NCBI RefSeq assembly: GCF_018780105.1
Contig: NZ_JADMKC010000004.1
Span: 62,001-126,000 of the forward strand
Origin: Thiobacillus sp.
GTDB lineage: Bacteria > Pseudomonadota > Gammaproteobacteria > Burkholderiales > Thiobacillaceae
DNA length: 64,000 nt
Direction: 5' to 3'
Positions 39,394 to 48,776 of this stretch are shown one piece after another. Every line of letters starts with the position of its first letter. Positions within the stretch are counted from its first letter, which is position 1. Both the position numbers and the translations under genes were made by a program. The notes under the pieces are model-generated. The model saw only the letters and a list, made by a program, of their open reading frames with translations. It had not been told where the DNA came from and searched no databases.

Positions 39394-40737
39394 ATGGATT
39401 CCATCCCGTCCCCTCAATACTGGCCCCTCCACAAACTGCTGATTCTTCGCATCGGCTTGACCGCGCTACTGCTTGCCGGACTGGCCGCGGCGACGGTGTA
39501 TTGGGTCGAGCGCCAGCAACTGCATCGGGCGGCAGTGGAACTGGCGCAGCAACGCGCGGCTGAATTCGTCGCAGTAGCAGGCGATGTGCTCGATGCGCCA
39601 GGGTCTGAGACGAATGGCGCGGTGCAGGCGCGGCTGGACCGGTTTGTTCGCGGCCGTTCGATGCCGCGCGATGGCGGGCTGGTCGCCGCCACGATTTTCG
39701 ATGCCGGCGGCGTCGCGGTTGCGCACGTTGAACACCCCGACTATGCCGGGCATGCAGACGCACTGACCCGGTTGGCTTCGCAATCCGTGGCGGCAGGCCG
39801 CAATGCCAGGACGGACGCGAGCCCGGAGCAGATCGATGGTGCGCGGGTCTACTTCCTGCAGGTTCCGCTCGAGAAGGCTGACAGGCGTGCGCTCGGCCGG
39901 GTCGCCGCACTGTACGCGCCGAGCGCCGCCTATCTGGCGGAATTCGATCGCCGTCTGGCGCGCGCCATCCTGTTTGCCTTCATCGCGGTGCTGCTGACCG
40001 CAGCGATTCTTTATCCCGTCATTCAGCGCCTGATGCGCCGGGTGATCGAGCTGTCCGCCAGCCTGCGCGATGCCAACCTCGAAATGCTGAGCGTGCTCGG
40101 CAGCGCCATTGCCAAGCGCGACGCCGATACCGATGCCCACAATTACCGGGTCACCCTCTACTCGGTGTGTCTGGCCGAGACGGTCGGGGTCGATCTCAAG
40201 ACCATGCAGGCGCTGATCAAGGGCGCGTTCCTGCATGACGTCGGCAAGATCGGCATTCCCGATCACATTCTGCTCAAGCCCGGCAAGCTGGATGAGGAGG
40301 AGTACGCCCAGATGAAGCAGCACGTGGCGCACGGTCTTGATATCGTGCGCCGTGCCGCCTGGCTGGCCGACGCCGAGGCGGTGGTGGGCGGCCACCATGA
40401 GAAATTCGACGGCGGCGGCTATGACGGCCACCACAAGGCGGGGGAAATCCCCGTCGTCGCGCGCATTTTCGCCATCGCCGACGTCTTCGATGCGCTGACT
40501 TCGCACCGCCCCTACAAGGCGCCGCTGAGCTTCGACGCCTCGATGGAAATCCTTTCGCGCGACCGCGGCACCCATTTCGACCCGCAACTGCTCGATGCCT
40601 TTGCGGCGATTGCGCGGCCGCTGCACGAAGCGCTGACCACGCGTGGCGAAGACTATTCGCATCGGGAGCTGCAGCGCGTGCTGACGCGCTACTTCCGGAT
40701 GGATATCGAAACGCTGCTGGCTCGCGTTCCGAGCTGA
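39394..40737 (+). CDS. membrane-anchored HD-GYP-like phosphohydrolase
   Basis: TM + periplasmic region + HD domain HDVGKIGIPDHILLKPGKL, GGHHEKFDGGGYDG. Exact start uncertain. Confidence 0.78.
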   Translation: MDSIPSPQYWPLHKLLILRIGLTALLLAGLAAATVYWVERQQLHRAAVELAQQRAAEFVAVAGDVLDAPGSETNGAVQARLDRFVRGRSMPRDGGLVAATIFDAGGVAVAHVEHPDYAGHADALTRLASQSVAAGRNARTDASPEQIDGARVYFLQVPLEKADRRALGRVAALYAPSAAYLAEFDRRLARAILFAFIAVLLTAAILYPVIQRLMRRVIELSASLRDANLEMLSVLGSAIAKRDADTDAHNYRVTLYSVCLAETVGVDLKTMQALIKGAFLHDVGKIGIPDHILLKPGKLDEEEYAQMKQHVAHGLDIVRRAAWLADAEAVVGGHHEKFDGGGYDGHHKAGEIPVVARIFAIADVFDALTSHRPYKAPLSFDASMEILSRDRGTHFDPQLLDAFAAIARPLHEALTTRGEDYSHRELQRVLTRYFRMDIETLLARVPS

Positions 40738-40842
40738 TGGGCGCATTTACGCGCTGCACTGCAAACTGCCCGGCCCAGCGGATCGTAAGGATGCATCCGG
40801 TTCACTAAACTTCGAGTATCTAACCCTCCCATTTCGCCAGTC

Positions 40843-43149
40843 GTGCGCCCGATGAAAACATCCGCTTCCAAACCCCTTCCCGATCCTGATGCTGGAACCC
40901 AAGCCCCGCCCCGTCGCATAGCGCGCTGGGGATGGGCCGTGCTTGCGCTGGTCGCATTGGGCTTGCTGCTGGCATCGTGGAGCCTGTCCGGTGTGGGCGA
41001 TGCTGAAACCGCATCCGTCGATTCGCCCGCCACAACGCGCGTGCAGCAGGCCCGCTTCGTGGGGGGCAAGGCTTGCATCAGCTGCCACGCAAGCGCGGTG
41101 CGCGAGTGGAAAGGCTCGCATCACGATCTGGCGATGCAGGACGTCAGCGAGCAAACCGTGCTCGGCGATTTCAACCAGGCGCGCTTCAATTACGCGGGCG
41201 TGACCTCCACATTCTTCAAGCGCGACGGCCGGTTTTTCGTCAACACCGACGGACCCGACGGCAAGCTGGCGGATTTCCAGATCCGCTATGCCTTCGGCGT
41301 CAGCCCCTTGCAGCAGTACCTGATCGAATTGCCCGGCGGCAGATTGCAGGCCTTGTCGATCGCTTGGGACAGCCGGGCCCGGGAAGCGGGCGGCCAGCGC
41401 TGGTTCCATCTGTATCCGGGTGAAAAGGTGGACCACAAGGACGTGCTGCACTGGACCCGGCGTTCGCAGAACTGGAACCACATGTGTGCCGAGTGCCATT
41501 CGACCGACCTGCGCAAAAACTACGACGCCAGCACGCAGCGCTTTCACACCACGTGGACCGACATCAATGTGTCGTGCGAGGCCTGCCATGGCCCGGGCTC
41601 GAATCATCTGGCCTGGGCGAAGCGCGCAGGCGGCTGGAACGCCATCCCGGACAAGGGGCTGGCCGTGCGGTTCGACGAACGCCGCAATGTGCACTGGACC
41701 ATCGACCCGGCCAGTGGTAATGCAAAGCGCAGTGCCAGGCGCACTACCCAGAAGGAAATCGAAACCTGCGCCCGCTGCCATTCGCGGCGCAGCCAGTTGT
41801 CCGAAGACTTCGTGCACGGCCGTCCGTTGATGGACACCCATGCGCCCGCTGCCCTGCAAAGCGGCCTGTATCACGTCGATGGCCAGATCCGGGACGAAGT
41901 GTATGAATACGCCTCGTTCAGGCAGAGCAAGATGTATTCGAAAGGTGTGACGTGCAGCGACTGCCACAATCCGCATTCACTCAAGCTGAAAGCCAGCGGC
42001 AGCGCGGTCTGCATGCAGTGTCACGCAGCAGTCAAATACACCAGCACGGCGCATCACCACCACAGGGCAGGCAGTGCGGGATCGGATTGCCTCGCCTGCC
42101 ACATGCCGACGAAAACCTACATGGGCGTCGATGTGCGGCGCGACCACAGCTTGCGCGTGCCGCGCCCCGACCAGTCGGTCAGTCTCGGCACCCCCAATGC
42201 CTGTACCGCCTGTCATACCGACAAATCCGCTGTCTGGGCGGCTGCAGCCGTGCGCGGCTGGCTCGGACGCGATGCCCGCGGTTTCCAGACCTTCGCGCCG
42301 GCGCTCGCCGCTGCGCGCAAACGTGCGCCCAATGCCGAAGCCGGCCTGCTGGCCTTGCTCGATGATCCGCTGCAGCCGGCCGTGGTGCGTGCCATCGCCG
42401 CGGAAGAGCTCGGCGCCTGGTTGTCGCCGCAGTCGGTTCCGGCGCTGGCGCGTGCGCTGAACGACCCCGATCCGCAAGTGCGCGGCGGCGCACTGGCCGG
42501 ACTGATAGACCTGCCGCTGGAACAGCGCTGGCGTCTGGCCGCGCCACTGTTGCACGACGACGTGCGCACGCTGCGTATCGAAGCGGCGGGCCAGTTTGCC
42601 GGCGTGCCGCTTGAACAGATGACGCCGCAACAGCGTGCCGACATGGAACGCGCCAGTGCCGAGTACCTGGCGGCGCAAAAGCAGTATGCCGATACGCCGG
42701 AAGGCCAGGTCAATCTGGGCAACTACTATGCCGCGCGCGGCGAGTTCGCCGCCGCCGAGGCGGCCTACCGGACAGCCGCCGTGCGCGACCCCGACTGGGT
42801 TCCCGCGTACGTGAATCTGGCCGACCTGCAGCGCCAGATGCAGCGCGACGACGCGGCCGAACAAACCCTGCGCGCCGGGCTCAAGCAGCAAGCGGACGCC
42901 GCTGTGCTGCACTACAGCCTGGGATTGTTGCAGGTACGCGCCAAGCAGATGGAAGCAGCGCTGGCCTCGCTTGAGCGGGCGGCCAAACTGGAACCGGAGA
43001 ACGCGAACTACAGCTACGTTTATGTAGTGGCCCTGCATAGCAATGGCCAGACCCGGGCAGCGCAGGCCGCGCTCAGACAGGCGCTGTCGCGGATGCCGGG
43101 CGAACCTGTCCTGATCGAGCTGAAAGGGCAGCTGGCAGCCACGCCCTGA
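40843..43149 (+). CDS. multiheme c-type cytochrome (8 CxxCH) fused to HEAT-like and TPR repeats
   Basis: CISCH, CAECH, CEACH, CARCH, CSDCH, CMQCH, CLACH, CTACH; TPR-like C-terminus. Confidence 0.88.
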   Translation: MRPMKTSASKPLPDPDAGTQAPPRRIARWGWAVLALVALGLLLASWSLSGVGDAETASVDSPATTRVQQARFVGGKACISCHASAVREWKGSHHDLAMQDVSEQTVLGDFNQARFNYAGVTSTFFKRDGRFFVNTDGPDGKLADFQIRYAFGVSPLQQYLIELPGGRLQALSIAWDSRAREAGGQRWFHLYPGEKVDHKDVLHWTRRSQNWNHMCAECHSTDLRKNYDASTQRFHTTWTDINVSCEACHGPGSNHLAWAKRAGGWNAIPDKGLAVRFDERRNVHWTIDPASGNAKRSARRTTQKEIETCARCHSRRSQLSEDFVHGRPLMDTHAPAALQSGLYHVDGQIRDEVYEYASFRQSKMYSKGVTCSDCHNPHSLKLKASGSAVCMQCHAAVKYTSTAHHHHRAGSAGSDCLACHMPTKTYMGVDVRRDHSLRVPRPDQSVSLGTPNACTACHTDKSAVWAAAAVRGWLGRDARGFQTFAPALAAARKRAPNAEAGLLALLDDPLQPAVVRAIAAEELGAWLSPQSVPALARALNDPDPQVRGGALAGLIDLPLEQRWRLAAPLLHDDVRTLRIEAAGQFAGVPLEQMTPQQRADMERASAEYLAAQKQYADTPEGQVNLGNYYAARGEFAAAEAAYRTAAVRDPDWVPAYVNLADLQRQMQRDDAAEQTLRAGLKQQADAAVLHYSLGLLQVRAKQMEAALASLERAAKLEPENANYSYVYVVALHSNGQTRAAQAALRQALSRMPGEPVLIELKGQLAATP

Positions 43150-43505
43150 GGCCGCGTTAAGCGGGCAGGTTTTAGTCTGACGGGGCGTGCCTGTCTTTAT
43201 CCTGGTCTTCCACACCCGCCTCGTCAGCCGCGGGCCTTCGACAAAAATGTGCGTGGTTTTGCTGTCGGACTTGCGGTGTGCCTCTGGTAGCAACGCCGGC
43301 AGCGGGCGGTGGTTCAGGCAGCCAAACGGGGTAGAACAGTCGTGGACAGGGCGCGGGAATGGAAAAGCGCTATCCCCGGCAGGTGCATTGATCGCTTTGA
43401 ATGGCCGTATCATCTGCCCCGCGACCCCGTCGGCGTGGGCGCCAGAGCGTTTTCCGCCGGCCCTGAAACGCGCCAATTTTCAATTCTGGATACAAGGAAT
43501 ACTCA

Positions 43506-44354
43506 ATGATCTCGATCCCTACCCGAATGCTGCTGGTTGGCGCCTGTGCGCTGCTGACGCTGAGCGCGTGCGACTCGAAAGACAAAGCTGCCACACCGGC
43601 AGTGAAAGAAGAAGTCGTCGCCACGGTCAACGGCAAGACCATCAGCAAGAGCCGGGTTGACATGATTCTTCAGCAGAGCGGTCACGCCGGCCAGGCAGAC
43701 AGCCCCGAAGCCAGGCAGGCAGTGACCGACCAGCTGATCATGCAGATGCTGATTGCCGAAGAGGCCACCAAAAAGGGGCTCGACAAATCGAAGGAAGTGG
43801 TCGAGCAGCTCGATCTCGTCAAGCTGACTGTTCTGTCCAATGCCTATGTCATGGATTACATCAAAACCCATCAGCCCAGCGATCAGGAACTGAAAGCCGA
43901 ATACGACCGGATCAAGGCCAGCATTGGCGCGGGCGAATACAAGGCGCGCCATATCCTGGTGGCAACCGAGGCCGAGGCCAGCGACATCATCGCGAAGCTC
44001 AAGCAGGCGCCGGGCGATTTTGAAAAACTGGCCAAGGAAAAATCGATGGACCCGGGCTCCAGGGAAAATGGGGGCGATCTGGGCTGGTTCGAGCAGGGCC
44101 GGATGGTCCCGGAGTTCAGCACCGCTCTGGCCAAAATGGCGAAGGGGCAATTCAGCGAAGTGCCGGTCAAGACACAGTACGGCTATCACGTCATTCTGCT
44201 GGAAGACACCAAGCCGATCGAGGCGCCCGCGTTTGAAGTGGTCAAACCCCAGCTGGCAGAAGGTCTGCAACAGCAGAATCTGAAAAAGCAGATGGACGAG
44301 ATCAAGGCCAAGGCCAAGATCGAAATGCCCGCCGCAGCTGCGCCCGCCAAGTAA
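43506..44354 (+). CDS. parvulin-type peptidyl-prolyl cis-trans isomerase lipoprotein
   Basis: Lipobox LTLSACDS; parvulin core YKARHILVATEAEA, GGDLGWFEQGRMVPEF, GYHVILLED. Confidence 0.88.
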   Translation: MISIPTRMLLVGACALLTLSACDSKDKAATPAVKEEVVATVNGKTISKSRVDMILQQSGHAGQADSPEARQAVTDQLIMQMLIAEEATKKGLDKSKEVVEQLDLVKLTVLSNAYVMDYIKTHQPSDQELKAEYDRIKASIGAGEYKARHILVATEAEASDIIAKLKQAPGDFEKLAKEKSMDPGSRENGGDLGWFEQGRMVPEFSTALAKMAKGQFSEVPVKTQYGYHVILLEDTKPIEAPAFEVVKPQLAEGLQQQNLKKQMDEIKAKAKIEMPAAAAPAK

Positions 44355-44399
44355 GCCGGGCGCGGCTACGCCGGAGTCGTTAGCGGGGCTGACAGGGGG

Positions 44400-45173
44400 T
44401 CAAGCTGGCAGGCTGATCTCCGCCACCACCGGCGCGTGATCCGATGGCCGTTCCAGCTTGCGCATGTCACGGTCGATGGTCGATGCGGTGCAGGCGGCTG
44501 CCAGCGGCGCGGTCAGCAGGATGTGGTCGATGCGCAGCCCCTGGTTGCGGCGGAAGCCCATCATGCGGTAATCCCACCAGCTGAAGGTTTTTTCGGGTTG
44601 CTCGAACAGGCGGAAGCTGTCCTGCAGGCCCAGCGCGAGCAGGCTTTGAAAGCGGCTGCGCTCGGGTTCCGACACCAGCACGCAGTCTTTCCAGACGGCG
44701 GGATCGTGCACGTCGCGGTCGTCCGGTGCGATGTTGTAGTCACCGAGCAGGGCCAGCCTGGGGTGGCGTGTGAGTTCGTCTTTCAGCCAGCCGATGAGCG
44801 CGTCGAACCAGGCGAGCTTGTAGGGGTACTTGTCGGAATCCAGGCTTTGTCCGTTGGGGCAATACACGCACACCACCCGCACCCCGTCGACCGTGGCGGC
44901 GAGGAAGCGTTTCTGCTCATCAGCAAAACCGGGAATGCCGGCGACGACGTCGCTGGCTTCGCTGCGGCTGACGATGGCGACGCCGTTGTAGGTTTTCTGC
45001 CCGGCGAACACCACGCGATAGCCCGCTGCCTCGATTTCGGCACGCGGGAAGTTGTCGTCGGTGAGTTTGGTTTCCTGCAGGCACACCGTGTCGGGCTGAC
45101 GGGTGGCGAGAAAGTCCAGCAGTTGCGGCAGGCGGACTTTGAGTGAATTGACGTTCCAGGCGGCGATTTTCAT
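44400..45173 (-). CDS. xth: exodeoxyribonuclease III
   Basis: MKIAAWNVNSLKVRLPQLLDFL, LQETKL, LLGDYNIAP, RIDHIL, SDHAPV. Confidence 0.93.
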   Translation of the reverse strand: MKIAAWNVNSLKVRLPQLLDFLATRQPDTVCLQETKLTDDNFPRAEIEAAGYRVVFAGQKTYNGVAIVSRSEASDVVAGIPGFADEQKRFLAATVDGVRVVCVYCPNGQSLDSDKYPYKLAWFDALIGWLKDELTRHPRLALLGDYNIAPDDRDVHDPAVWKDCVLVSEPERSRFQSLLALGLQDSFRLFEQPEKTFSWWDYRMMGFRRNQGLRIDHILLTAPLAAACTASTIDRDMRKLERPSDHAPVVAEISLPA

Positions 45174-45224
45174 GCCGCGAAGTTTACCGCAGCCCGGTTT
45201 TCCGGGGCGGGCTGCAGGCTGCTG

Positions 45225-45758
45225 CTATTTGGGTGCGGCCGGTGCACCCGCCGTGGGGGCGGGCGCGGCGGCTGCAGGCTTGCTGCCCGGCGGGGCGGAC
45301 TTGGGATAGCCTGCACGGTCGAGTGCGGCGTTCCATTGCCCGGCCTCAAAACCATCGATTTTGTCGCTGCCGATAGCAAGCACCGGTACGCTGAGCCTGC
45401 CGGTGAGCTTTTTGAGCGCGGCCTGGGCCTCGGGGCTGGATTGCGGATCCTTGTTGCTGAACGGAATGCCGCGCGCGGTGAGCAGCGCGCGCGCTTCGTC
45501 GCACGGGATGCCGCAGGCGCTGGCGTACAGGGTGACGGGATATTTTTCGCGTGCGGTTTTGGTCGCGTAGGACTCGCCCGTTTCGATGAGGTTACCCTTG
45601 AACGATTTTTGCTGGGCATTGGCGACGTTGGGCGGGGGCGGCTGGTCGCTGTACATGGTGCGACCCTGCGCATCTTTCCACTGGTACAGCTGGGCAGCGG
45701 CAAGCGGCGCGCTGGCCGTAGCGATGCAGACTGCGATCAAGATGAGCCTGGTTTTCAT
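45225..45758 (-). CDS. DUF4124 / glutaredoxin-like fusion protein
   Basis: YQWKDAQGRTMYSDQPPP (DUF4124) plus glutaredoxin-like VTLYASACGIPCDEARALLTARGIPF; start at MKTRLILIAV. Confidence 0.8.
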   Translation of the reverse strand: MKTRLILIAVCIATASAPLAAAQLYQWKDAQGRTMYSDQPPPPNVANAQQKSFKGNLIETGESYATKTAREKYPVTLYASACGIPCDEARALLTARGIPFSNKDPQSSPEAQAALKKLTGRLSVPVLAIGSDKIDGFEAGQWNAALDRAGYPKSAPPGSKPAAAAPAPTAGAPAAPK

Positions 45759-45855
45759 GCGGTACTCCCTAACGATTGAATCATCGGTGACGTAATCAAC
45801 CGCACTAACGGCCATGGGCGGCAAAAGTTTAAGCCTGGCAGGCGCGCTGGCAGGG

Positions 45856-48450
45856 CTAGCTGCGTTGCCGGGTGGCTTGTGCGAAGACCGCGAAAGCGTC
45901 CGGGGAAAGCGGCTTGCTGTAGTAATAGCCTTGCACTTCGTCGCATCCCTGTTCGCGCAGAAAATCCAGCTGGCCTTCGGTTTCCACGCCTTCTGCAATG
46001 GTGGCGAGGCCGAGACTTTTCGCCATCTGGATGATGGCGCTGACGATGGCTTTATCTTCCGGGTCGGTACGGATGTCGCGCACGAAGGACTGGTCGATCT
46101 TGAGTTTGTACACGTTGAATTTCTTCAGGTATCCAAGCGACGAATAGCCGGTGCCAAAATCGTCGATGGACATGCGCACGCCGCGTTCGTGCAGCTTGTT
46201 CATCACCGCGATGGCGCCTTGCGGGTCGTGCATCGCCACGCTTTCGGTGAGCTCCAGTTCGAGGTATTCGGGCGGCAGGCCGGCTTCGTCGAGGATGCGG
46301 GCGACCAGGTCGGGCAGAGTGGGATGGCGAAACTGCACGGCGGACAGGTTTACCGCCATGACAAGCGGCGGCAGGCCGGCCTCCAGCCATGTTTTGGCCT
46401 GCTGTACCGCATGCCGCAGCACCCACTCCCCGATATGCAGGATGAAGCCGTTGTCTTCGGCGACCGGGATGAATTCCGCGGGCGACACCTGGCCGAGTTC
46501 GGGATGCTGCCAGCGCAGCAAGGCTTCGGCGCCGACGACGCAACCGTCTTCCAGCGTCAGTTGCGGCTGGTACTGCACGCTGAACTCCTGGCGTTCCAGC
46601 GCATGGCGCAAGGCGTTGCCCAGTTGCAGGTGGCGCGCCGAGCGCGCCTGCATCTCCGTGGTGAAAAAACGATAGCTGTTGCGGCCTTCCTGCTTGGCGC
46701 GATACATCGCGGTATCGGCTCTTTGGGACAGCGATGCCAGATCCTCGCCATCGCCGGGAAAAAGGGCGATGCCGATCGAGGCGGTCACGCAGAGGTCGTG
46801 GTGGTCGACGACATACGGCACGCTGATGGCGTCGAGCAGTTTTTGCGCAACATGGGCGGCGCTGCGCTCATCCTGATCGGGCAGCATGACGAAAAACTCG
46901 TCCCCGCCCGAACGGGATACCACGTCTTCTTCGCGCAGCACCGTGAACAGGCGCTTGGCCAGTTCGATCAACAAGGCGTCGCCGATGCTGTGGCCGAGGG
47001 TGTCGTTGATGTCCTTGAAATGGTCGAGATCGATGAACATCAGGGCCAGGCGTCCGTTGCGGCGCTTCGCCACGCTGATGGCATATTTCACGTGATCGTC
47101 CAGCTGGGTACGGTTGGGCAGCCCGGTCAGGACGTCGAAATTGGCCAGGTACTGGATGTGTTCCTCGGCCTGCCGGCTGGCCGTGATATCGAGCAGATGG
47201 CCGAGATAGTGCGTGACCTGCCCTTGTGAATCGCGAATCACCAGCGAGTGATCCAGCAGCCAAACCACTGACCCGTCGCGCCGCGTGATCCGGTAAGGCT
47301 CGTGTTCGACGTTGATGACATGCGCTTCGCTGGCGGCGTTGATTTCCAGCATCACCCGCTCGATGTCGTCCGGATGCACCAGTGCGCTGTAGCCGATGCG
47401 CCCGCTCAGGAAATCGTCTGCCGGATACCCCAGCAGCTTTTCCACATTGGGCGAAACGATCTCCACAGGCCAGCCCGGCGCATTGCGCCACTTGAACAAC
47501 ACGACTGCGCCGCTGATGAACAGGTCGCGCTGCTGGCGGATTTCGTTTGCCATCTTTTCGCGTTCGGTCTCGATCCGGCTCAGCTTGTTCTGGGTTTCCG
47601 ACAGCCAGCCCATCACGCTGTTTTCCATGCCCGGCGCAACCGGAATGGCGGATGAAATGTCGCCGCTGCCGAGACGGGCAATGCGTTCATACAGGGCGCC
47701 CGCCGAGTCGCCAAGCGTGGTTTTCAGCGTGCGATAGGCGCGCCACAGGGTGAGCAGCAACACCAGAACGAGTCCGACGAACAGCGCGCGAAACAGCGTG
47801 GCGATCGTCTCGCGCCCCTCTACGGTTGCCCGGGTGCGCGTCTCCACCCGGGTATAGAACGCATCGATCGGCTGCATGATGGCCCGCTTGGCCTGATGGT
47901 AGGACGAGTCATGCAGCATCAAGGTAGCCCGGTTGCGGACTGCGCCCGTCACCGGGGCCGCGGACTCGATCAGGTCCATGGCAGCATACTCGGTCCGGGT
48001 CAGCGCATCGGAATGGGCTTTGGCCTGTTCCAGCAGGGCAAATTCTTCAGCGGTGAATCCGGCTTGGCGCATCCGTTGCAGCAGGGAAACGGATGGTCCG
48101 GTCGCGCGCTCGCGCGGCTGGCCGGGCAGTATCAGATCCCAGTAGATATTCTGGTAATTGGGCGGACGCGGCAGCTTGCCGTCGCGGATGGCGAGCACTT
48201 CCTCGTATTGCTGCTTGTAGATGGGGTCGCTGGTGGCCACATAGGTGCGCACCATGCGGGTCAGGTCGTCGGACGACTGCCGCAGTTCGTCCGCCAGCAA
48301 GAAAGACTGCAGGCGGGATTCGTGGGCGCGGTCGATCTGTTTTTCGGCGCGCACATACACCGCGAAAGCAAGCGCAACGGCCACCAGCGCGGCCAGACTC
48401 AACCAGAGCTCGCGGGTAAAGCGGGACGGGTGCGGTCTGTCGGGTGTCAT
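45856..48450 (-). CDS. membrane PAS-GGDEF-EAL protein
   Basis: SGGDEFFVML with RxxD I-site, EALLRW EAL motif, PAS region; start at MTPDRPHPSRF. Confidence 0.9.
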   Translation of the reverse strand: MTPDRPHPSRFTRELWLSLAALVAVALAFAVYVRAEKQIDRAHESRLQSFLLADELRQSSDDLTRMVRTYVATSDPIYKQQYEEVLAIRDGKLPRPPNYQNIYWDLILPGQPRERATGPSVSLLQRMRQAGFTAEEFALLEQAKAHSDALTRTEYAAMDLIESAAPVTGAVRNRATLMLHDSSYHQAKRAIMQPIDAFYTRVETRTRATVEGRETIATLFRALFVGLVLVLLLTLWRAYRTLKTTLGDSAGALYERIARLGSGDISSAIPVAPGMENSVMGWLSETQNKLSRIETEREKMANEIRQQRDLFISGAVVLFKWRNAPGWPVEIVSPNVEKLLGYPADDFLSGRIGYSALVHPDDIERVMLEINAASEAHVINVEHEPYRITRRDGSVVWLLDHSLVIRDSQGQVTHYLGHLLDITASRQAEEHIQYLANFDVLTGLPNRTQLDDHVKYAISVAKRRNGRLALMFIDLDHFKDINDTLGHSIGDALLIELAKRLFTVLREEDVVSRSGGDEFFVMLPDQDERSAAHVAQKLLDAISVPYVVDHHDLCVTASIGIALFPGDGEDLASLSQRADTAMYRAKQEGRNSYRFFTTEMQARSARHLQLGNALRHALERQEFSVQYQPQLTLEDGCVVGAEALLRWQHPELGQVSPAEFIPVAEDNGFILHIGEWVLRHAVQQAKTWLEAGLPPLVMAVNLSAVQFRHPTLPDLVARILDEAGLPPEYLELELTESVAMHDPQGAIAVMNKLHERGVRMSIDDFGTGYSSLGYLKKFNVYKLKIDQSFVRDIRTDPEDKAIVSAIIQMAKSLGLATIAEGVETEGQLDFLREQGCDEVQGYYYSKPLSPDAFAVFAQATRQRS

Positions 48451-48478
48451 GGCGTTCCGGCGTGCGACGGGGTGAGGC

Positions 48479-48730
48479 TCATGCCATCGCAAATCCGACC
48501 AGCGCGATTTCGTCGCCGTCCTTGACCGGCGCAGATTTTTCGACGAACTGCTTGTTGATCGTGATGTTGAGCTTGGGATTGCCCAGCAGCATTTTTTTCC
48601 ACATTTCGCCGCGCCGCGACAGCATGAAAAGCAGACGTTCGACATCGGTGATGTCGGCCGGCAGTTCGACTTCGTCGCTGGCCATGCCCAGCGCATCGAC
48701 CAGATCGCCGAAAAACAAAATCTTCACCAT
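48479..48730 (-). CDS. MoaD/ThiS-like beta-grasp protein
   Basis: MVKILFFGDLVDALG...VKDGDEIALVGFAMA, 83 aa. Confidence 0.65.
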   Translation of the reverse strand: MVKILFFGDLVDALGMASDEVELPADITDVERLLFMLSRRGEMWKKMLLGNPKLNITINKQFVEKSAPVKDGDEIALVGFAMA

Positions 48731-48776
48731 CCTGCCCCCTTTATAATTCACGATTGCCGCCCGATTCTACCCCCGT

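Noticed and set aside
41977-43476. 499-aa minus-strand ORF opposite the multiheme cytochrome
   Set aside because: Antisense shadow ORF with no recognisable motifs.
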